A DNA stretch of 64,000 nucleotides from Plasmodium malariae (taxonomy: Eukaryota; Apicomplexa; Aconoidasida; Haemosporida; Plasmodiidae). The stretch is from the NCBI RefSeq assembly GCF_900090045.1, contig NC_041787.1, forward strand, positions 640,001 through 704,000, in the 5' to 3' direction. Of the stretch, positions 12,601-27,300 are shown piece by piece. How positions within the stretch are numbered: the stretch's first letter is position 1; each line of letters starts with the position of its first letter. The notes under the pieces are model-generated. The model was not told the origin of the DNA. It did not search any database and worked only from the letters and a program-made list of their open reading frames with translations. The translations under genes and the position numbers were made by a program.

Positions 12601-13426
12601 TTATAAACATGATGCATTATGTTATAAATGTATGAATGGAGGAGAATTAATTATATGCGATTTTTTAAATTGTGCTAATGGATGGCATTCCTACTGCTTA
12701 TCTTCAAACACGGATGAAAGTGAAAATAAGCTAGGTAGTCTGTGGTTTTGTCCAGAGTGTGTTAGCACAAACGTATCCCACGTTTATAAGGTAATTTGCC
12801 AAAACCAAAAATAAAACAATATAGTATAATGTTATATAATATAGTATAATACAATATAACATATTTTGTGTGCATATGGCCATGAAAACAATATTTGTAT
12901 GGATGTAGAAAAGATATATGCTAACCTTTTTGTATATATAGCTTACCCTCTACATGTAGTTTGCATTTTGTTTATTTTGCTGTAAATGGAAAGGGTGCTT
13001 TTTATTTGGTGTCTTCCATATAACTTCCCCCTTTAATTTTGTATTTTTTAATTTTTTATTATTTTATTATTTTATTATTTTATTATTTTGTTATTTTATT
13101 TTATTATTTTATTTTATTATTTTATTTTATTGTTTTATTTTATTGTTTTATTTTATTATTTTATTCTATTATTTTATTTTATTATTTTATTCTATTATTT
13201 TATTCTATTATTTTATTTATTATTTTATTTTATTTTATTTATTTTTTTTATTGCCCCCCTTCACTATTCTTATCAGAGGGGATGCTATAACCAAAATGAG
13301 ATCATACAGAATTACTGGAAGAGAAGAGTTTACATTTATAAGGTGAAATTCTTTTTGTCAAGAACTCGAAGAATTAGAAAGAGATTAGACTTACTACAGA
13401 TGGAACTGTCTAAAAGGTTTCATTGA
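3677..13426 (+). CDS. Giant LSD1/KDM1-type FAD amine oxidase with PHD finger (putative histone lysine demethylase)
   Basis: This is predicted to be a nuclear flavin-dependent lysine demethylase acting on histones. Exon 1 is 3677-12790 and exon 2 is 13277-13426 (donor GTAATT, acceptor TATCAG, phase 0), giving about 3087 residues; human LSD1 has about 850. The dinucleotide motif GAGISG is at 1032-1037, with IGGRAFS following. The second half of the oxidase domain holds VIVAVPLGCL, then MGNHNK with Lys2161 at the position of the LSD1 lysine contacting flavin N5, and a C-terminal FAD motif near 2285-2318 (GEYLSK...GAYDTGIRAAEDI). Some 700 residues of low-complexity and lysine-rich insertions split the oxidase. 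A Lys/Glu coiled coil spans about 535-700 and an NGSNAN repeat about 1630-1680. A C4HC3 PHD finger lies at 2982-3028. I see no SWIRM domain. The tail exon is basic. Confidence 0.85.
8560..8700 (+). repeat. Coding GGTAGTAATGCCAAT repeat (Asn-Gly-Ser-Asn-Ala) in the LSD-like gene
   Basis: About nine copies of a 12-15 bp unit encode NGSNA and NGSSG runs inside the insertion that splits the amine oxidase domain. This is a typical Plasmodium low-complexity insertion. Confidence 0.85.
13035..13245 (+). repeat. TTTTATTA/TTTTATTC microsatellite in the LSD-like intron
   Basis: About 200 bp of TTTTATT-type units fill the predicted intron 12791-13276, between the PHD exon and the last small exon. The pyrimidine-rich stretch ends near a TATCAG acceptor. 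Confidence 0.8.
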
Positions 13427-15853
13427 TATTTTTATAGTTCGTACGTTTAATTTTTTTTTCTCCTTTTTTGTACATTATATATATATAATGTATTTTACGT
13501 ATTTTTTGGGAATTCATTATTGTACTGGCATTTTTTGTACTTGCATTTCTTTTTACATAATAAAGAAAAGCAGTTACATTGGTTTCACCAATATTTTAAT
13601 TGATATTTTATGGTATTTATTCAATTTTTTTTTATTTAATTCAATTCAATTAAATTTAATTTATATTTTTTTTTTTTTTTGTAATATGTTTTTCCTTTTT
13701 TTTTTTAAATTACACATTATCCTATTCAAAATTTTAAATATAATCCTTTTTAATATTCGCGTGCAACATTTTTATTAATTTGTTCATGTATGTACTTATG
13801 TATATATATATGAGCAAACATGTATATACATATGTCTATATATGCGCGAATATTACAAATTATTATCAAGTGTATTTGAATATACCAGTTATTTTTTTAT
13901 CTAATTTTTTCCGGTATATATGCGAATACACGCATTTATTCATACACATAGTTACTATTCCAAATGAGCGCCATTTACTTATTGATGTTATGTTGAGGGC
14001 TTAAATATACACATGAATTCGAGTACATATATACATAATATGTACGTATATATAAACAAGGAATTATACACACATGTAATGGACACAAGATAGTGCCTAT
14101 ATACCCTACTTTTTAAGATCCTCTGCCTTAGTACCTTTGTATATTTGTTTATTTTTTTGGAGCGTTACCCAAAAATAAAAAAAACATACATATATATATT
14201 TATACATACACGCATATGTGCACACAAAGAATTCGCTTAAGATCTTAAAATTGATGAACTTTTAAGAGACAAAGTAAATAGATGTAAACGCACAAGAGGA
14301 AAATTAAACTATTGGAAAAAAAAATAAAAAATAAAAAATAAATGACTATGCGTACACACACTTACAAATGTACGTTACGAAGTTATATACTTTTCATTTC
14401 TTAATAAAAGGAATATTATAATTGTTTGCTGCGTGTCCTAAATTTGAAGGGATTTTTTTTTTTTTTTTTTCCCCTCTAATGTCTATGTTTAAAGAAGTAG
14501 GGAAAAGATCCTTATGACTACTGTTTTATTATTATTATTAATGATATCTTAATTTTTATAGTTTATTTTTATTTATTTTTTTTTTTTTATTTGTCTTGGT
14601 TTTAAATAGAGTTAATATTCGAAGTCAATGTTTATCTTTAAACTTGGTATATGCACGATAATGAAAAGTAAAGGTATCGTACGAAGAATATATGAAATAT
14701 AACAATATTTTTATTTGATTTAATTTAGTTTAGATAAATTTAGCTGAATTTAATTGAGTTTAATTCAATTCACTTCACTTTAACATAGTTCAGTTTTATT
14801 TAATTATTCTTGTTTGTCCTTTTTAAACGCAAACTTACACATTTACAAATCGCTTTTATTTTTGTCGGGAATAGGCAAAGTCGGTAAAAGTAGAATAAAG
14901 TAAAATTTTTTTTTTTTGAAAATAAATAGTGCTACCAAAGAAATACACCGTAAGTAAACAATGGTAAACTTAATGTTCCATGTAAAATGCATAAAGTGAA
15001 GTAAGATTATGTAGCAGTTGAAATTTTTTTTTTTTTTTCTTTTTTTAGTTCTTGTAAAAAACAATAAAAAGTTGAGAAAATTTTCAAAATTGAGAGTTAC
15101 TAATACAGCTAAGTAAATGCTAAACCATGTAAACAAAATTTATTATTTACCTTTTATATATAATATACATAAATCTTATTTTCAATTTTTTTTCGGGAAA
15201 ATATACACTCCAGAGGCTTGTACATTTTTCAGCTTAAACATTTTTATCCTTAAAAATTACATAGTTTGATTATGCCAATATATTAAGCTATCTGATCATT
15301 TTTATATAGTAAAAGCGAAAAAAAAAAAAAATTGCATATTTTTTATGTATTTTCAAGAAAAGAAAAAAAAAAAAAAAAAAGGGAACATATCATAATACAA
15401 ATATTTAATTTACGAAAGTACCCCCGAATAAAGTTATGTATAAAATATATGCATTGCCCAAGTACATATATTGTGACAAATTTCATTACGATATAAATTA
15501 AATGAACTAAGAAAACTTTGGATTACAGAAGATATATGATTGATCAGGGGTGATGAAGACTTTTTAGGGTTTAAGGTTTATTTAACTTGATATAAAAACT
15601 GCAATTTAGGCATTCACATTAGAAATTCACGAAGATAGCGCACCAGGGGATTTATTTCTTTTTAATTATTACACCCTATCGCACTGCGCATATTTATTAT
15701 ACATTATATATTTTCTGTGTGTAAATATAGCGCACCATATCTTGATGCATATATTTCCATTTTTATATTAACCTTTTTTCGAATTAATTTGTAATCCGAG
15801 CGCCCGGTGTACACGCGTAGAGCCCATTTTTCTTGTACAACAATAGTGGAAGG
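13427..15853. other. Intergenic region upstream of MCM5
   Basis: The region is AT-rich with poly(T)/poly(A) runs and a TTTAATT-type stretch near 14715-14800. The last 300 bp before the MCM5 start have somewhat higher GC, as expected for a 5' UTR. I see no supported gene; open frames here start at non-ATG codons or are microsatellite. Confidence 0.55.
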
Positions 15854-18800
15854 ATGTTAGGAATTCAAGAGGGACAGGCATTTTTCAATGCAGCTAGAAA
15901 TCCAAATAATAGACCGGAGAATAATATAAGGATAGAAGATAATTTACCAAGTCTGAATGAAGTGTATAATTATTTTCAAGATTTTTTATCAAGATATTCT
16001 TCAAACACGTTAAAAGAAGGTAATTTAAAAAGGGCATTATTTGAAAATGTAAAGAACAATAATTTTACATTGGACTTAAAATTAGATGACATATATAAAC
16101 AACAAACAGTATTTGAAAATAATGAAATAAGTGCAACACCAATATCAGAAAGAAAGATGAAAAAACATGAAAATTATTCTGCTATATTAGCTAGAGCATT
16201 ATCAGAAAGACCATTAACTTATTTGCCAACAGTTGAAAGAGTATGTTATGAAGTATGCGAAACGGCTAATATATTAAATGAAGAAGATGAACATTTGAAT
16301 TATATTCAAATTAATTTACTCAACACATTTATAAGACCTACACCTATACGAGGATTATTAGCAGCAACACAAGAAAGATTTGTAGTCGTTCCTGGTATTA
16401 TTGTTCAAGCTAGTAAACCTCAGCATAAAATGAGAAAAATTACATTACAGTGTAGGTACTGTGATCATAAAATGTCTATTGATGTACCACTATGGAAAGA
16501 TAAACCTCAGTTACCTCCATATTGTAGATATTCATCTACCATGAAATCATCAATGGGTGTATCAAATCCTATGGATAATCAGTTAGGATGTAATGGTGTT
16601 TTAGAACCATATGTGATTTTACCGAATGAATGCACTTTTGTTGATATACAATCATTGAAGATGCAAGAGTTACCCGAAGCTGTTCCTACAGGAGATATGC
16701 CTAGACATTTACAATTAAATGCTACTAGATATTTATGTGAAAAGATGATTCCTGGTGATCGAGTTTTTGTACATGGAGTACTAACTTCATATAACCCTAA
16801 CCCTAAACCTACTAGAGCTGATGGAACGAACTTTTCTTATTTACATGTTTTAGGATTTCAAAAATATGATGATATGACTGGTAATGATCTAAATTTTGAC
16901 GTTGAAGAAAGAAATGAATTGACATTATTAGCTGCTGAACATGATATACATGAAAAAATATTTAAATCTGTTGCACCTGAGTTATATGGAATGGATGAAG
17001 TTAAAAAAGCTTGTGCATGTTTACTATTTGGAGGTACAAGAAAAAGAATTGGTGAAGAGACAAAAATTAGAGGAGATATTAACATGTTAATGTTAGGTGA
17101 TCCATCTGTTGCTAAGTCACAAATATTAAAATTTGTAAATAGATGTGCGCCTGTTTCGGTTTATACATCTGGTAAAGGTAGTAGTGCAGCAGGATTAACA
17201 GCAGCTGTTATGAGAGATAGCCAAGGAGTTTTTTCCTTAGAAGGAGGTGCTATGGTCCTAGCTGATGGAGGGGTTGTATGTATTGATGAATTTGATAAAA
17301 TGAGAGATGATGATGTTGTAGCTATTCATGAGGCTATGGAACAGCAAACTATTTCTATATCAAAAGCTGGTATTACCACTATGTTAAATACAAGATGTTC
17401 AGTCATTGCTGCTGCTAATCCATCTTTTGGTTCATATGATGATTCGCAGGATACTACAGATCAACATGATTTTAAAACAACCATCCTCTCTAGATTTGAT
17501 ATTATATTTTTATTAAGAAATAAACAAGATATTGAAAAAGACACATTACTATGTAATCATATCGTTGCTTTACATGCATCAAAACATAAATCACAAGAAG
17601 GGGAAATACCTCTATCAAAACTTACCAGATACATACAATATGCCAAAAAAGAAATTGCCCCTTTACTTTCAAAAGAGGCACGAGATTCTTTAAGAAATTT
17701 TTACGTTCAAACAAGGGCTGAGTATAGGGGCGATAGACGATCGGTTACCAAGAAAATACCTATCACCCTACGGCAACTCGAGTCGTTAATTCGACTGGCG
17801 GAAAGGTTCGTGCGTACATGAGTACGCGCATACGTACATAAATGCATACATTCGAACATATGCTTCCATTTATGTGCCTGTGTATGTGTATATATGTGTG
17901 TATGTATGTGTATATATGTGTGTATGTATGTGTATATATGTGTGTATGTATGTGTATATATGTGTGTATGTATGTGTATATATGTGTGTATGTATGTGTG
18001 TATGTATGTGCATGTATGTACGCATGCACGTTACGATATTTTACTCATGACTGATTTCGAATAAATGCGAACAACTTCATGTGCCCCTAATGACAAGTGC
18101 TTTAATTCAAACTTCCAAACACGTTTTCCCTTTTTTTAGTTTTGCTAAAATGGAGTTATCTCAGTTTGCCACTGAAAAGCATGTACAAATGTCTATTGAC
18201 TTGTTTTCAGCTTCAACTGCTGAAACAGCAAAGCAATGTTTGATATTTGAAACCATGTCCCCTTTAGAACAGAAAGCTGTTAAGGTTTAAAGAAAAGAAG
18301 AAAAATTATTAAAGATGCCTTATTCTTTTTTTTTGCACTTTCACATATTTAAATAATAAATGCTTATAATAACTGCTATGTTTGCTACGTTATTTATTTG
18401 TATACATTTCTTGTTTACTTTTTTACGTATTTGTTTATTTTATTATATTATTTTATATTTTTTTTCATCAGCAAGCAGAAGATGCTATATTGGGTAGACT
18501 TGGAAGGGGACAAAGAGCATCAAGGGTAAATTTATTTAGGGAGCTTCAATTAAGAGGTTTTGATCGATCGGCCTTATCGAAGTAAATAAAATAAATTAAA
18601 AACATAAGGGCACATGAGTCCTGATCAATAGCATTATAAAAAGTGACAACATATATATATTTATGTACCTAATATGCATATATAAATATATGCATGTCCA
18701 TGTATCTATGTAGAATATATATACACACACGTGCCTATACGTATTTGTAAACAGTGAGGAATAAAGCTTTCTACGTACGGTTCATTTTGTTCAGCCTTAA

Positions 18801-19148
18801 ATTTAATTTTTGTCGTACCTTTATTACCCTATTCCATTTTATTCACAAATTTATGTAAAACGTGTTAATTACTTTGACTTAAATTAAGCAGTTGGGCAAT
18901 TAAACAATTAAGCAATAAAGCAATAAAGCAATATATTTATCTTTTACTTTTATGTTTTGTTTTATGCATTCATTTATATATCATTTCGTTAGTATTTTAA
19001 ACAGTATTACAACGAGCTATTTACATATATGCATGTGCTTATGTATAATTATTTCTATTTTTTCTTTAAATTTTTTAGAGCACTGGCTATACTCATTAAG
19101 AAGGGAGAACTTCAAGAAAGGGGCGATCGTTCCGTCAGACGCTGTTGA
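15854..19148 (+). CDS. MCM5: DNA replication licensing factor MCM5
   Basis: This is a subunit of the MCM2-7 replicative helicase. There are four exons: 15854-17805, 18140-18284, 18472-18581 and 19079-19148. All introns are GT..AG and the join gives 758 residues, the size I recall for P. falciparum MCM5. A longer frame begins upstream at TTG; the ATG at 15854 is the first usable start. The N-terminal zinc region has CRYC with later cysteines. The AAA+ core has a Walker A variant GDPSVAKSQ (Lys421), Walker B IDEFDK (Asp478, Glu479) and arginine finger SRFD (Arg547). The choice of MCM5 over its paralogs rests on [29 protein letters not shown] and the C-terminal part with [13 protein letters not shown]. 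Small exons 2-4 encode the C-terminal winged-helix region, ending in DRSVRRC. Confidence 0.95.
17880..18010 (+). repeat. TGTGTATGTATGTGTATATA array in MCM5 intron 1
   Basis: About six copies of a 22-bp unit occupy most of the first intron (17806-18139). Open frames on both strands across it are repeat artefacts. Confidence 0.85.
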
Positions 19149-19214
19149 GTTATTTACATTTTTCCATTATATGCCACGTTACCTTATTTTTTTTTTTCCG
19201 TTAATTTCTACACC

Positions 19215-19257
<43 letters not shown>

Positions 19258-20140
19258 TATATACATACATATGTATGTATGTATGTATGTATACACTAAT
19301 TGTATATTTTTTAATTGCTATTTTGAAACCCTAACTTTTTATTAGTATCTTAGCATCAAATTAGTGTACTATCTTTTTAGCTTTTTAAAATAAAATTTTT
19401 TTCAAACTGTTTACTTTAATTTCAATAAATATGTGTTATTATGTTTTCTTTTACTAAAAAATAAGGTACGTACGCATAAATATATGTTTATATATATATA
19501 TATATAAATTATACATGTATGTGTAACCTCCTAAAATATGTTGCACACAGAATATATATGTGCCAAAAAAAATGTTTTGTATATAAATGTAAAATTCAGA
19601 AAACCATTTTTTTTTTTTTGAATATGTATTATTTATATCAATTTTAAAGTTCCCGCATTTCTTTTGGACATTTTGTCAAGGATTTTTATTATTACATTAT
19701 TACAATATTACTGCTTATGTTAATCAATATGTTAATAGTAATCAAATTTTAATTTTTTTCCTTTATGCTTTTTGCTTTTTTCTTCTTTTCTTTTTTCTTT
19801 TTTCTTTTTTCCTTTTTCTTTTTTTTTCTGTATGCATTTTTAAAAATGTGTATATTATTATATGTAATATAAAATAGTATTTTCACTAAATCGTGACTTC
19901 ATTTTTCATTGTACCTGCAATCATTATGTGAACATACCAACATAAGTATATTTTTATTTTATTATTTTTTGGTAATATATAATTTATTACACAAAAAAGA
20001 AAAAAAACTTCTGTAAAACGCAAAGGGGAATAAAAAGATAATTAAAAAAAAAATTAAAAAATTAAGAATTTTTTACAATTTCCCTTAGCTTGTTTAGAAT
20101 AAAAAAAAAAATAAATATTATATATATCACATATTTACGT

Positions 20141-20178
<38 letters not shown>

Positions 20179-20787
20179 CATAAACACATGTATATTTTGT
20201 CGTTAATCCTGTGACCGTGCATAGGATAAATGAACTTCCCCATTTTGGCCCCATTGAAATTAAAATAAAAAACAAATTTAAATTTACTTAAAATATTTTT
20301 TTTTTTTTTTTTTAAGTTTTATTTTTTAAAAGAAATTTAATATAAAATTAAAACAGCTAAAAGATAATCACATTTTTTAATTTTAATTTTTATTTTTATT
20401 TTTATTTTATTTTATATATTTAAAAATATAAGGAGGAAAATATTCAACAAGATAAATATTACATTAAAATTAAAATATTTAAAAATATATATTTAAAAGT
20501 AAAAGTTGTGTATATATTTATATATACTTATTTATACATATATATATATACATATTTATATATACATATTTATATATACATATTTATATATACATATTTA
20601 TATGTACATATATCTTATATTATACATATATTACGCTTTGTTAAAACAAAACATTTATGTATTTTTTCATATTCGGAAATCTTACATATATACTAGGGCT
20701 TTTATTTTTTGTTTTAAAAAGTAAAAATTTTCACGTTCTCTCAAAATTTTCACATAACAATCAGATAGCCATATCCTCTTGCGAAAA
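19149..20787. other. MCM5-polyubiquitin intergenic region
   Basis: This is simple-sequence AT-rich DNA with (AT)n near 19221-19255 and 20147-20175, TATG repeats near 19270, TTTTTC units near 19780 and TTTATATATACATA units at 20515-20605. It must contain the MCM5 3' UTR and the polyubiquitin promoter and 5' UTR. I recognise no other gene. Confidence 0.6.
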
Positions 20788-22770
<1,983 letters not shown>

Positions 22771-24394
22771 ATTTTTTTTTTTTTTTTTAATATCTTGTTT
22801 TTTTTACGTCTTATTTAGTGTAATAACATAACACTTTATTATTTAATTAAAATTTTTTATAAAAAAATTTACAAGTTTGTGTTGTGTGCACATAATACAG
22901 TTTTATACGTTTGAATTTTTTTTTTTTTTTTTTTTTTAAACGTTGGTCCTATAATTTGGCATGTGCTATATCATTTATAGTTTTTCGTATACTGATATAT
23001 GTGGCACTTATAATATTTTTTAAAGTTGATTTTGAGCAAATACTTAGTTTTTTTTTTTTATATACGTTTTTTTTTTTTTGGGATTTCATAAAAAATAATA
23101 TGAACAAATATATGGTAGTTTTCCTCATACATTATATATATATATATAATATATATATTATGTTTACATGTGGATACATATGTAATATATGTACACCTTT
23201 TAAAGCCCTAAAAATTATTAAAACTCCCTGTTTAGTTTTAATATATAATAAATTAATATTAATGAGAAGCTTAACCAAAATTTTGTGCAATTTTATTTTG
23301 AAGAACGCAAAAAATGTTCATTTTGCCAAAAAAAACAAAACAGAACATTCAACGTTATAAATGAAAAGCTGTTCCAGTTTTTGTAGAAACAAATGTTAAA
23401 TGATACGATATACCTTAACATGGATCTACTTAAAAGAGAAAGGCAAAAGAAACAAATGTAAAAAGACAAATGGCAAACGAAAAAAGAATAATTTTAAATG
23501 TAATTACAGCTGTTCAAATAAAAAAACTTAAATGCACATGGCCAAAATCTCTAGGAGCAATTATGGCAATAACTTGACAAAATGTTTTATAAAATAAAAT
23601 TTTCTTATAAGTTATTTTAAAGCAGTTTTTTTTTCTTTTCTTTTCTTTTCTTTTCTTTTTTTTTCTTTTTTCTTTTTTTTAAATAAATTAAATATTTTAA
23701 AAAGTTACTCTAAAATGAAAATATTCATACAAAATTTACGAAAAAAAAATATGAATTTATAAAAATATCATGTCATGTATTATTTATATTCTCGTTTTTG
23801 TTTAATAAGAAACACAAAATAATATAATGAAACATAAGTAATTTTTTTTTTTTTTTAAATAGGCAGATCAAATCAATATTCGAGCAAAAATGGATCATTA
23901 TGTCATATGCACACACCATACCATAAAACAAAAGTATATACATATATATAAACTTACAAGCGCTAAATAAAACGTGTACATGTGTATAAGTGTATGCGTA
24001 TGTACATGCGTATATATAGTACGGGTTTTCTCCATCCGCCTATTACGATACTGTAATAAGTGTATATATGTAAGCTTCAAAATTTTTACCTTTTGGGTGT
24101 CTTCCATCTTGCACAAATACAACGAAAAAAAATGGGAAAATAAACAAGGGAATATAAATATGGGAATACATACATATGAATATGGACGCGGACATATAAA
24201 TATAGAAAAATTAAAAAAGGAAGGGATCCTAAACTACGTAAAAACGAAGCAAATACATGGCGCGTACTATTATTTATAAATAACCCAATTAACAGTTTTC
24301 TAAGGAAAATAAAAAAGTTTCTTTTTTTTTTTCCTTTCCCCATCCCCCGTTACAGATAATCATTCCTCAGATTTCATGATCGCGAATGGGTAAA
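22771..24394. other. Region between convergent polyubiquitin and ATP4 3' ends
   Basis: The region contains poly(T) runs, AT-rich sequence and a TTTTC repeat near 23625-23680. A 149-codon frame at 22911-23360 begins at TTG, is Phe/Ile/Tyr-rich by composition, and is not credible. Both neighbours end here, so it should hold two 3' UTRs. Confidence 0.55.
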
Positions 24395-27300
24395 TTAACC
24401 TCCAATAGTTTTGTATTTTCTCCTGTACAAAACTTTGGGTATGATCTCATCGAGGATTAAGTTTAGGAAAGCCCATGAAATGCCAAAGAGATACTGCCAC
24501 CACAACAAACAGGTAGTATTCAAAACGGCCGTTATACCAGGTAAACAAGTAGCGATAAAAGTTAAAGTTGCTGATATACTACAAGCTAAATGCATCCACA
24601 TGTTTCTATTAAAAACTTTATAAAATGGCTTCCAGCTTCTTACTGTATAAGCTCTAAGCATTTCACACCACACACCTGATATAAATGCTATAGTTCTACC
24701 ACGTTTTGAACCCTTGGATGCTACATCTTCATAATTTTTTCTAAATGCACCTTGTATGATATCTTCTTTTCCTTTAACTTTAGTATCAAGTGCAGGTCTA
24801 CACCATCCATATTCATCTACAGCTATATCGTCAGGGCAACCATTCTGCATTATTCTACGAATATCGGGATGAATTTCAGCAGATGTTGGTCTTAAATTTT
24901 TAACCTTTCCTTTTGCTGCACCCAAAAATACTACTGGAACTTTTTTACGAGGATGCCAAAAATTAATATTAGTAATCCATCCAATATAATCAGATGTAAT
25001 CCTATATTCATATGTACTACAAAAGTATCTAAATTCATGTAAAGTTGAATTGTCTGAATATTCAGGTATTTTTACAGTTTTACATGAACCGTGAATGTCA
25101 TTTAATGTATAACTTCCAGTACATATATATAAAGAGAATGCTAATGATAACAATACACACAAAGCTTCAAATATAGTATGTGGTAGAATTCCATAAAACC
25201 ACCAACGTTTCGTCATAATAGGTTGTTTTTTTGGTCTTGGAGGTGTTTTCATATTATCATCATTTGGTGGTTCTCTTGATAAAGCAACAGCTGGGCATCC
25301 ATCCGTCATCAAATTCAAAAATAATATCTGTAATGCTTCTAATGGAAAAGGCATTTGTAATGCTATTGCGATTGATAAATATAAGATTTCACCAATATTT
25401 GTACCAAGTAAAAAACAAACAAACTTTTGTATATTCGAAAATATAGTTCTTCCTACATCAATTGCACTAACAACAGTACAAAAGTTATCATCTATTAAAA
25501 TCATTTCGGATGCTCCTTTAGCTACTTCTGTTCCATTTATACCCATTGCTACTCCTATATCTGCAGCTTTTAAAGCTGGAGCATCATTAACTCCATCTCC
25601 TGTCATAGCCACTAGGTACCCTTTTCTTTTTAAAGATTGAACTATAGTAATTTTGTCTTCCGGTTGTGCTCTTGAATATATTAGAATTTTATCGGTAAAT
25701 GCGTCCAATTGTTCATCTGATAATATCGGTTCATTAGGGCTATTATTGATATGTAGCTCGGAACACTCGATGGCCTCCTCCACCTTATGTACATCATTCC
25801 CATTGTTACATTTCCCATCGTCATCATCCTTGCTAATACCTTCTACCTTATGCACCTCTTCTTTTTCTCCTTCCCCTACTTCAACACCTTCCGACTTATC
25901 TTTTATTAGGCCTATTAACTTTCCAATAGCAATGGCGGTAGGTTTTTGATCTCCTGTGATCATAATAACCTTTACTTTAGCTTCTCTACAAGTCTGAATT
26001 GCTTCCTTTACACCCGGTCTGGGTGGATCAAACGAAGCAATATACCCAATGGGTATAATACCACCCCCATATTGGCCATAATTAATAAATTTTAACCTTT
26101 CGTCTGCATCATCTAAAATTTTTAGTTCTTCAATATTTTTATCAGTTAAAGGTTTAATACAAACAGCTAAAACTCTTAAAGCTTTTCGAGATAGCTCCAG
26201 ATTTTTGTTATATAAAATGTTCTTTTCTTGTTCTGTAATTTTGTTATTCCATTCTATTGCAACTCCTTTGTCTGTTTCTTCTAACAGATGTGTACTTCTA
26301 TCTAATAATTTATCTGGTGCTCCTTTTATTAAAGCAATATGTGTATATTTTTCATTTTCATTATGTAAATAAATTTGTTCAAACTGATTTTCTATTTTTA
26401 ATTTATAAAAAGTAATTTTCATTTTTCTACACGAGTTGAATGTGACCTCTAAATTATCTAATCGTACGTAATCCTTAAGATAAATATTACTAGATGTGTT
26501 TCCAAGAAAATTATATCCTGTTTTAGCAGCAGCAACGACAATTGGTCCTTCACTCATATTACCCTGAATGATCCACTTAGCTGTTTTCGAATCTCTACAT
26601 AATGTTGTATCGTACGAGTTTAAATATGCAGCAAACATTAAAGCCCTTGTTTTATCTACTGCAAATGATTTGTTATCTGGATTTCCATAATTATACAAAA
26701 TGGATTCAAAAGATTTGTTTTCATTTTTTGCCATAACAATTTTTTTCTTTATTTGACTAGTTAACTCACTCGAATCAAATAAACCACCATACGGTTCAAA
26801 CCCTTTGGTAGGGTAAAAATCGAAAGTTTTTGTTAATTTATTATTATTATCACTTAACGATGATTTTTTACAAAACGTAACTGCATTGATGGCTGTCATT
26901 TTTCCTTCAGTTAATGTTCCAGTTTTATCTGAACATATAACAGAACAACATCCTAAAGTTTCAACAGCTGGTAATTTTCTAACATTTGCATTTTTCTTAA
27001 CCATATCCTTAGCACCAGCTGAGAGTGTAATAGTAACAACCATAGGTAAACCTTCAGGTACTGATGAAACAGCAAAACCTACCCCTATAATTATAATAGC
27101 AAGAATTGGATCCTTATCTGCATGTGCTGGATCTCTATAATTAATTAGTACAGCTAAAGTAATAATAATAATTAATACAACAATAGCAATCAAACCTATT
27201 AAACCACCTAATCTATTTAATGCTATTTGTAATGGAGTTAGCTTACTTCCTTTACTCGATTTTTTTAATTGAGATGCTATCTTTCCTACCTGTGTATCTA

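Noticed and set aside
15833..15853. Upstream extension of MCM5 starting at 15833
   Set aside because: The codon there is TTG. The first in-frame ATG is 15854, giving 758 residues.
22911..23360. 149-codon plus-strand frame rich in Phe/Ile/Tyr
   Set aside because: It begins at TTG, is compositionally AT-driven, lacks motifs and lies in the convergent 3' spacer.
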